Source: Rhizobium sp. ASV20
Lineage (GTDB): Bacteria; Pseudomonadota; Alphaproteobacteria; Rhizobiales; Rhizobiaceae
Reading direction: 5' to 3'
Assembly: GCF_016429015.1 (NCBI RefSeq)
Contig: NZ_JAELTU010000052.1
Coordinates: 1 to 43,058 of the forward strand
DNA: 43,058 nucleotides
The translations under genes were made by a program, and so were the position numbers. The notes beneath the pieces are model-generated. The model was not told the DNA's origin and ran no database searches. It worked only from the letters and a program-made list of their open reading frames with translations. Each line of letters starts with the position of its first letter. Position 1 is the stretch's first letter. Positions 37,823-43,058 of this stretch are shown here, one piece after another.

Positions 37823-37858
37823 TCGCTCCCATTTGGGCGCGCATCTCGGGATGTACGC

Positions 37859-38281
37859 ATGGGCAGGCCAGGCATTGATTTCCCAGGATTAGGAACGGGT
37901 CTCGCAATATTGCGGGACGGAAAGATATTGCTTTATCGGCGCCTCAAGGCGCCGGAAGCCGGTTTCTGGAGCATTGTCGGCGGCAAGGTCGACCATATGG
38001 AGCCAGCCGCCCGCGCTTCCATCCGCGAAGCGGAAGAAGAAAGCGGCCTCTCCATCGGCAAGATCGACTATCTCTGCACTGAAGAAGTGATCGTCGAGGC
38101 GGATCGCCAGCATTGGATCTCGCTGATCTACGTCTGCAAGGACTTCTCCGGCGAGCCTCGCCTGATGGAGCCGGACAAGCTCTCAGATTTCGGCTGGTTC
38201 GGCCGCAAAGACCTGCCCTTGCAGCTTTCTGAATTCGCCAAGGCAACCATCTCACATCTTAGCGACGAAGATTTCCGGTGA
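37859..38281 (+). CDS. NUDIX hydrolase
   Basis: A 140-residue NUDIX pyrophosphohydrolase. The Nudix box (G-x5-E-x7-R-E-U-x-E-E-x-G-U) is exact in GGKVDHMEPAARASIREAEE followed by ESGL. The N-terminal region GLAILRDGKILLYRR is the usual first strand pair. Substrates of this type include nucleoside di- and triphosphates, capped or sugar nucleotides; which one is not shown. It follows the helicase by 36 bp on the same strand and may share its transcript. Confidence 0.87.
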   Translation: MGRPGIDFPGLGTGLAILRDGKILLYRRLKAPEAGFWSIVGGKVDHMEPAARASIREAEEESGLSIGKIDYLCTEEVIVEADRQHWISLIYVCKDFSGEPRLMEPDKLSDFGWFGRKDLPLQLSEFAKATISHLSDEDFR

Positions 38282-38353
38282 GACGCAAAGCGCGATCCAC
38301 ACCATTCGCTGACGATGCTCTAACTCTATGATTTTCATATCCGATCGTCGAGA

Positions 38354-38369
38354 TCACGTTCTTACGTGA
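38354..38369. promoter_or_regulatory. Palindromic operator-like site
   Basis: TCACGT-TCTT-ACGTGA is a perfect six-base inverted repeat with a four-base spacer, 135 bases ahead of the acetyltransferase start in a 222-bp gap. The shape suits a dimeric regulator, but I do not recognise which one. Confidence 0.35.
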
Positions 38370-38503
38370 GCACGATGTCGCGCGGCATTATCCCTCGATG
38401 GCTATTTCGCACGCCCGCGAGCCGCGCCGCTGAACATGCGTTTCCCGGCGTCACATATGCTTCATCGTTCCCGGCTAGGCAGTGCGAAACTTGGAGACCG
38501 TCA

Positions 38504-39136
38504 ATGGACCAGACCGCACAACCAAACCGCCCCAAAATCGCCGAGACCGTTATCCACCCATCGGCAAGCATCCGAGATTCGAGCATCGGCAAATGCTGCG
38601 AAATCCTGGCGGATACCTCGTTGCACGCGGCTGAACTCGGAGATTATTCCTACCTGGGGCCTCGCTGCATGGTCGGCGATGCGATGATCGGAAAATTCTG
38701 TGCCATCGCCGCGGAAGTAAGGATCGGCGCTCCCAATCACCCAATGGACCGCCCGTCGATGCATCGTTTCACCTATTGCCCGGAGTACTATTCCGCCGAA
38801 GCCATGCGTGACCATTCGTTTTTCGACCAGCGCAAGCAGGATCGTGCCATCATCGGCAACGATGTCTGGATCGGTCACGGGGTTATTGTGCTGCCGGGCG
38901 TAACGGTCGGAGATGGTGCCGTTCTTGCCGCAGGCGCTGTCGTCACCAGGGACGTCGAACCATATACGATCGTCGGCGGCGTCCCCGCCAAACTCATTCG
39001 GGAGCGGTTTTCGCGAATCATTGCGGAGAAGCTGGTCTCCATGGCCTGGTGGGATTGGCCATTCGAAACCATCATGGCGCGGCTTGCCGACTTTCAGTCA
39101 AGCGACATCGAGGCTTTCTGCGAGCGTTGGGCCTAG
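38504..39136 (+). CDS. Hexapeptide-repeat acetyltransferase, phosphonate-associated type
   Basis: A 210-residue left-handed beta-helix acetyltransferase. Hexapeptide repeats run from about 15 to 75 (IHPSASIRDSSIG, LGDYSYLGPRCMVGDAMIGK) and again from about 120 to 170 (IIGNDVWIGHGVIVLPGVTV, then DGAVLAAGAVVTRDVEPY). An inserted loop (NHPMDRPSMHRFTYCPEYY) lies between them. The sequence resembles the acetyltransferase often encoded in phn (C-P lyase) clusters more than serine or chloramphenicol acetyltransferases, but no phn gene is visible here. ATG 38504 has GGAGA eight bases upstream; the frame is open further back to 38366 but lacks family features. Confidence 0.8.
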   Translation: MDQTAQPNRPKIAETVIHPSASIRDSSIGKCCEILADTSLHAAELGDYSYLGPRCMVGDAMIGKFCAIAAEVRIGAPNHPMDRPSMHRFTYCPEYYSAEAMRDHSFFDQRKQDRAIIGNDVWIGHGVIVLPGVTVGDGAVLAAGAVVTRDVEPYTIVGGVPAKLIRERFSRIIAEKLVSMAWWDWPFETIMARLADFQSSDIEAFCERWA

Positions 39137-39234
39137 CACGCATCTCGGCGATCGCTGTCTGCACAGATTACGGTGAAGATCCCTCAGTCCCGGCGGTCCT
39201 ATTTGGCGATAAGTTCGGCACATTTGCGCGCCGC

Positions 39235-39555
39235 CTATTTGTCCGAACGCAATGCCGCCTCGTAGGCGAGCCCTACCCAGCGTGCCATTACATCCGGGTC
39301 GTCGAAAGCATCCTCCGGAATTGACCAGTAAGGCATATTGATCGGCTTGCCCTTCTTGCCCTCATAGGTCCAACGCCGCGATCCAGCCGACTCGAATTCG
39401 GAAGCACTGGCGTCATCGGCTTTCAGTAGAATTTCATCGTCTACTTCCAGCGCCAATATCCGGCCCATATGATAGATGCCCTTGCCGCCGAACATCCTCT
39501 TGATGGTCACGGGCCCGAGAGACTGAAACATTTCCTCGATATCTGTATTGTCCAT
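39235..39555 (-). CDS. TfoX N-terminal domain protein
   Basis: A 106-residue protein made only of the TfoX N-terminal domain. It begins DIEEMFQSLGPVTIKRMFGGKG and continues LEVDDEILLKAD, then YEGKKGKPINMPYWSIPEDAF. In gammaproteobacteria TfoX (Sxy) proteins regulate competence with a second domain, which is absent here, so the function is unknown. It starts three bases after the stop of the molybdopterin-binding/MobA-like fusion gene and so appears to be the last gene of that operon. Confidence 0.85.
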   Translation of the reverse strand: MDNTDIEEMFQSLGPVTIKRMFGGKGIYHMGRILALEVDDEILLKADDASASEFESAGSRRWTYEGKKGKPINMPYWSIPEDAFDDPDVMARWVGLAYEAALRSDK

Positions 39556-39558
39556 TCC

Positions 39559-41193
39559 CTATCCCTTCAGGACACCTCCGGCCGCGACCACAGCTTCGGG
39601 CGTATCAACATCGAGATGTGCCGCATCGCCGATATCGACGTCAATTACCGATAGACCTGATGTTTCGATAATGTGGCGGGCGCCGACATCACCCTCGAGC
39701 CGCATGACGGCATTCAACACGGATCTGGGCAGAATGACGGGATTGCCGCGCTTGCCGCTCGACACCGCCCGCACGATCGCCTGGCCGTTTGCCTTACGAA
39801 ATGCCGCTATCAGCGTTCTCAGATCGTCGCTGGTGATGCCAGGCATGTCCGCGAGCATGACAAGCACACCGTCCGCCTGCTGGGCGGCTCGTGTGCCGAC
39901 ACCTGCAACCAGGGAGCTCGCCATGCCCGATGCGTAATCCGGATTATACACCCGCTCGATATCGAGGCCTTCAAGTGCTCGCTCGATGTCATCCCGGCGA
40001 TGTCCCGTCACGGTGACCACGGCGGAGGCTCCGCCGGCCATCGCAGTCGACGCCGATCGGCGAACCAGCGAAATGCCGTCGAACTCGGCCAGAAGCTTGT
40101 GAGCGCCGCCCTCGCCCATGCGGCTTGCCTTGCCGGCAGCCAACAGAACAATAGCAACCTCGATCGCTGCAGCGAGCTTTGCGGCGATATCGCGTGGCCG
40201 CGGTCGCGATTGAATTTCCATGAGCAATCCTCCCACGCCCAAGCCGCTAATGTCCCGCGAGGTCGGTTGTTCGCCGGCTAATATACGATCAAGAACCCAG
40301 TCAAAACCGTTTTCCTTTGGGCTGCGGGCACATCCGGGCGCCCCGACGATATGTACATCGCCTACTTTTCCGAGCACCAGCAGATTGCCCGGATCGACGG
40401 GCATTCCCACCTGCACAACCTCGCCCCCGGCAAGCCGGATGGCAGCCGGAATGACGTCGTCGGCATCGATGACGGCAGACGCGCCGAAAACGATCACCAG
40501 CTTCGGCAAGCGATCCGGCGCTTTGAGTGCACGAGTGATCGCATCTGCGACCGCTCTCGCCCGATGAGCGACGCGTTCTTCCCGCTGGAGGATGCTGCCT
40601 GCCGCTTGCAGCCGCTGTGAGAGGACGCGTGCCGTCTTATCCATGACCGTTGTCTTCAAGGATGGCAGCTCCGTCGCCACGAGCGACACCGCATGTGGCT
40701 GGAACGGCTTGACCTCGAAGACGGTGGTGCGCCGTAGGATCTCGACGCCTGCCGCCACCTTGCTCCCCGAGACAGCCAGCGGAATGATCTTGAAGGTGGC
40801 AACCATGTCGCCAGAACGGACCGGCACATGATCGGCCAGACAGGCAAGGGTGATCGCAGGATCCACGCTGTTCAGCCTGTCGACAGCCGCTCGATCTGCG
40901 ACGAAGAGGCCATCGACGGCGCTGTGAACGTTGACGCGCCCCGTTGCAGCCTCCGAGAAAGTCAGGTGATCGGGAGCAATGGTTCGCGCCAGCAGTTCGG
41001 CGGCCTCGTCCTCCATCAGATCGCCCGGCTCGATACGAGCAGCAATGACCCGCTCTATGCCGACAGTTGCCAGACGTTCGATATCTTCCCGATCAAGCTT
41101 GTGCCCCTTGGCGAAGCTGCCGTCGGACAACCGGAGGGAATGCGCGAGAACCGCACCTTCGGCCTCCGTTGTCGGAAACTCTCCAAAAATCAT
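39559..41193 (-). CDS. Molybdopterin-binding protein fused to MobA-like nucleotidyltransferase
   Basis: A 544-residue two-domain protein. The N-terminal part (about 1-335) resembles MoeA/MogA-type molybdopterin-binding domains (VIFGASAVIDADDVIPAAIR, then VHIVGAPGCARSPKENGFDW). The C-terminal part (about 343-544) is a MobA/MocA-like NTP transferase with the nucleotide-binding start IVLLAAGKASRMGEGGAHKL, the metal-binding LADMPGITSDDL and GNPVILPRS. MocA-type enzymes attach CMP to the molybdenum cofactor for xanthine-dehydrogenase-family enzymes. Its ATG overlaps the TGA of the XdhC-like gene upstream. The setting among xdhC and coxE homologues supports a cofactor-maturation role. Confidence 0.87.
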   Translation of the reverse strand: MIFGEFPTTEAEGAVLAHSLRLSDGSFAKGHKLDREDIERLATVGIERVIAARIEPGDLMEDEAAELLARTIAPDHLTFSEAATGRVNVHSAVDGLFVADRAAVDRLNSVDPAITLACLADHVPVRSGDMVATFKIIPLAVSGSKVAAGVEILRRTTVFEVKPFQPHAVSLVATELPSLKTTVMDKTARVLSQRLQAAGSILQREERVAHRARAVADAITRALKAPDRLPKLVIVFGASAVIDADDVIPAAIRLAGGEVVQVGMPVDPGNLLVLGKVGDVHIVGAPGCARSPKENGFDWVLDRILAGEQPTSRDISGLGVGGLLMEIQSRPRPRDIAAKLAAAIEVAIVLLAAGKASRMGEGGAHKLLAEFDGISLVRRSASTAMAGGASAVVTVTGHRRDDIERALEGLDIERVYNPDYASGMASSLVAGVGTRAAQQADGVLVMLADMPGITSDDLRTLIAAFRKANGQAIVRAVSSGKRGNPVILPRSVLNAVMRLEGDVGARHIIETSGLSVIDVDIGDAAHLDVDTPEAVVAAGGVLKG

Positions 41194-41897
41194 GGCCAGT
41201 CACCTTTCGGCACCGACACATCGCGCCCACGCAGCGAAGCGATGATCTCAGCCAGGATGGCGACAGCAATTTCTGCGGGGCTGGCGGCGCCGATGGCAAG
41301 ACCGATGGGCGCGTGGATGCGTGCAAGGTCCGCGTCCGTCAATCCTTCCCGCCGCAAGCGCTCCATGCGCCCGGCATGCGTCTTGCGGCTGCCGAGGGCG
41401 CCGACATAGAAACAGCCAGTCCTCAGCGCCTGTACGATCGGCTCATCGTCGATCTTCGGATCATGGGTAACGGCGACCAGTGCCATGTAACCGTCGAGCG
41501 GGCGCTCCTTCAGCGCATCCGCAGGCCAGTCTGCAATAAGATCAATGCCTTCGAAGCGTTCCGGCGTCGCAAAGGCCGTGCGCGGATCGATGATGGTGAT
41601 GTCGAAGCCCGCAAGTGCTGCCATGCGAGCCAAGACCTGGCTGATATGGACAGCGCCGATAACGACGATGCGCGGCGGCGGCAGGTGCACATTCAGGAAC
41701 AGGCTCTGTCCATCGATCTCTACCGCCGACGATTTGCCGGAACGGAATGCCGAGGCCGCCGCGTCCGCGAGAGCTCCGTCGAGCCTGTCACCCTCGACAA
41801 CCAGCCTGTCCGGGCCGCCGTCGAGATCCGTCACAAGGATCGCGGCCTGCCGCTTGCGGCGCATGTCGTTCAGCCGCGCCAGTATCTGACGATCCAT
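41190..41897 (-). CDS. XdhC-family protein, Rossmann-fold part (CoxF-like)
   Basis: A 235-residue protein of the XdhC family. The N-terminal region (from MDRQILARLNDMRRKRQAAI) precedes a Rossmann-like domain (IVVIGAVHISQVLARMA, DPRTAFATPERFEG). The characteristic GCFYVGALGSRKTHAGRMER and PIGLAIGAASPAEIAVAIL follow. XdhC proteins bind molybdenum cofactor and insert its sulfurated form into xanthine dehydrogenase or related hydroxylases. Start 41897 overlaps the stop of the gene before it (ATGA), and its stop overlaps the start of the fusion gene after it, so all three are translationally coupled. Confidence 0.9.
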   Translation of the reverse strand: MDRQILARLNDMRRKRQAAILVTDLDGGPDRLVVEGDRLDGALADAAASAFRSGKSSAVEIDGQSLFLNVHLPPPRIVVIGAVHISQVLARMAALAGFDITIIDPRTAFATPERFEGIDLIADWPADALKERPLDGYMALVAVTHDPKIDDEPIVQALRTGCFYVGALGSRKTHAGRMERLRREGLTDADLARIHAPIGLAIGAASPAEIAVAILAEIIASLRGRDVSVPKGDWP

Positions 41898-42226
41898 CAG
41901 GCAAGCCTTTCCACATAGACGCGGATGCGGCCGCCACAGGAAAGGCCGACACGCCATGCCGTCTCATCGGCAACGCCGAATTCCAGCATGCGCGACTTGC
42001 CGGTTTCGATAACGTCGAGCGCCTCTGTAATCACCGCCCCCTCAACGCAACCGCCTGAAACCGAACCGTGGAAATTACCTTCGCCGTCGATCACCAGATG
42101 GCTGCCCGAAGGGCGCGGCGCCGAGCCCCAGGTATCGACGACCGTCGCCATGGCGACGCTGCGGCCTGCGGACACCCATTCCTCCGCAATGACGAGCGGA
42201 TCCAGACTTTCGGATATATCTGACAT
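41897..42226 (-). CDS. XdhC/CoxI-family protein, N-terminal domain
   Basis: A 109-residue protein equal to the XdhC_CoxI N-terminal domain alone. It shows IAEEWVSAGRSVAMATVVDT, GSHLVIDGEGNFHGSVSGGC and LSCGGRIRVYVERLA, with two conserved Cys contexts (SGGCVEG and SCGG). In one-chain XdhC proteins this domain is fused to the Rossmann part that here is encoded by the next gene. ATG 42226 is chosen as the family start; the open frame further upstream overlaps the CoxE-like gene. The CoxE-like gene's stop lies just upstream (gap about seven bases). Confidence 0.88.
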   Translation of the reverse strand: MSDISESLDPLVIAEEWVSAGRSVAMATVVDTWGSAPRPSGSHLVIDGEGNFHGSVSGGCVEGAVITEALDVIETGKSRMLEFGVADETAWRVGLSCGGRIRVYVERLA

Positions 42227-42233
42227 CGGAGCC

Positions 42234-43058
42234 TCATGACTTGCCGAGAAACCGGCGCGGATCATAAGCGCCCGCGCGGCCGGCGGTGAGAGCCGATACG
42301 AGATCGGCCAGGGATAATAGATTGTGAACCGGACGGAATTCGTCAACATGCGGCAACATCGCTTTTACACCGCGAGCCCGCGCCTCGAAGCCTTCGAAGC
42401 GCAGCAGCGGATTGAGCCAGATCAGCCGCCGACAGGAGCGATGCAGGCGATCCATCTCTTCGGCAAGCAGTTCCACTCCCTCGCGCTCCAGCCCGTCGGT
42501 GATCAAAAGCACGATCGCGCCCTGCCCGAGCACGCGGCGCGCCCATAGCCGGTTGAATTCCTTCAGCGTCTCGCCAATCCGCGTTCCTCCTGACCAGTCA
42601 CGCACCGCTACTGCGCATTCGTCAAGCGCCTGGTCCGGGTCCTTGTGCCGCATGGCTCTCGTGACATTGGTCAGCCTCGTGCCGAACAGAAACGTATGCA
42701 CACGACGGCGCCGTTCGGTTAGTACGTGCAGAAAATGCAGAAAAATGCGCGTGTATTGGCTCATAGAACCCGAGATATCGGCAAGCACCACGAGCGGCGG
42801 TTGTATCTCCTTCGGTTGGCGAAAGCGCGGCAGGATCAAAGCGCCGCCGGTGCGCAAGGCAGACCGCATCGTCGCACGTGGATCGACCCTGACTGAAGCA
42901 TGCGACGGCGTGAAGCGGCGCGTCCGCACGCGGTCCAGCGGCAATTGCAGCTTGGCGAGCTCCTTCTTGGCAACGGCGATCTCTGCTGCCGACATCTGGG
43001 CAAAATCCAACCGGCGCAGAACTTCGCTTCCCGATGTGGTGAAACGAGCATCGATCTC
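42234..43058 (-). CDS. coxE: CoxE-like VWA-domain protein (partial at the window edge)
   Basis: A CoxE-family von Willebrand factor A protein whose 5' end is outside the window; the frame is open through the last base (43058), giving 274 visible residues. The VWA metal site (MIDAS) is seen in LADISGSMSQYTR with a later LLITDGLERE. The preceding TSGSEVLRRLDFAQMSAAEI is typical of the family's N-terminal helical part. In Oligotropha CoxE works with the AAA+ protein CoxD to build the CuSMoO2 centre of CO dehydrogenase; homologues occur with other molybdenum hydroxylases. The gene heads, within the window, the coupled operon running down to the TfoX-like gene. Confidence 0.87.
   Translation of the reverse strand, partial: EIDARFTTSGSEVLRRLDFAQMSAAEIAVAKKELAKLQLPLDRVRTRRFTPSHASVRVDPRATMRSALRTGGALILPRFRQPKEIQPPLVVLADISGSMSQYTRIFLHFLHVLTERRRRVHTFLFGTRLTNVTRAMRHKDPDQALDECAVAVRDWSGGTRIGETLKEFNRLWARRVLGQGAIVLLITDGLEREGVELLAEEMDRLHRSCRRLIWLNPLLRFEGFEARARGVKAMLPHVDEFRPVHNLLSLADLVSALTAGRAGAYDPRRFLGKS

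Overview
The window looks like a chromosomal segment of an alphaproteobacterium of the Rhizobium/Agrobacterium group. The base composition is GC-rich. The suf operon carries two cysteine desulfurases in the sufS2-B-C-D-S1-T-A order known from Agrobacterium, ATP12-type and DUF455 proteins are present, and candidate RirA (IRO) and Irr (ICE) iron boxes lie in front of suf. Short intergenic elements resemble the degenerate repeats scattered through rhizobial genomes. No phage, IS element, tRNA, rRNA or CRISPR array was seen. Most genes are ordinary housekeeping genes.

Layout. 1-2023 (+): the end of a glutathione-dependent formaldehyde dehydrogenase, a DUF188 protein, S-formylglutathione hydrolase, and a guanidinium exporter of the SMR family preceded by a well-formed guanidine-II (mini-ykkC) riboswitch. 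2034-7653 (-): two paralogous DoxX membrane proteins, propionyl-CoA carboxylase beta chain, a small lipoprotein, and an rluC-like/HAD phosphatase/ATP12 operon. 7840-8373 (-): a periplasmic PCu(A)C copper chaperone. 8549-13165 (+): a tandem glycine riboswitch and the gcvT-gcvH-gcvP glycine cleavage operon, closed by a strong terminator. 13313-14205 (+): an alpha/beta hydrolase overlapping a lone HigA-like antitoxin. 14262-14954 (-): a ZIP-like metal transporter. 15084-22105 (-): the seven-gene suf Fe-S cluster assembly operon. Its 233-bp divergent upstream region holds a palindromic TGA-N9-TCA site and a TTTAGAA-N3-TTCGAAA site around a plausible promoter.

22339-29742: an alpha/beta hydrolase (+), a GNAT acetyltransferase (-), an exported caspase-fold protein that has lost both catalytic residues and carries long Pro-rich repeats (-), tyrosyl-tRNA synthetase (+), an exported serine hydrolase (+) and a peptidase E homologue (-). 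29805-38281: a giant AsmA/YhdP-like envelope protein (-), a 1-Cys BCP peroxiredoxin plus a DUF455 ferritin-like protein (+), an M23 murein-hydrolase-type protein with a CtrA-like TTAACCAT motif upstream (+), a DEAD-box RNA helicase (+) and a NUDIX hydrolase (+). 38504-39136 (+): a hexapeptide acetyltransferase of the phosphonate-associated type. 39235-43058 (-): a translationally coupled operon of CoxE-like, XdhC N-part, XdhC C-part, a molybdopterin-binding/MobA-like fusion and a TfoX-like protein. These look like maturation factors for a molybdenum hydroxylase whose structural genes would lie outside the window.

The most rewarding items are the RNA and regulatory elements (guanidine-II switch with a visible anti-Shine-Dalgarno alternative, tandem glycine switch, paired iron boxes at suf), the catalytically dead caspase homologue, the orphan antitoxin and the coxE/xdhC/mocA maturation operon. 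I found no clear new multi-gene system.
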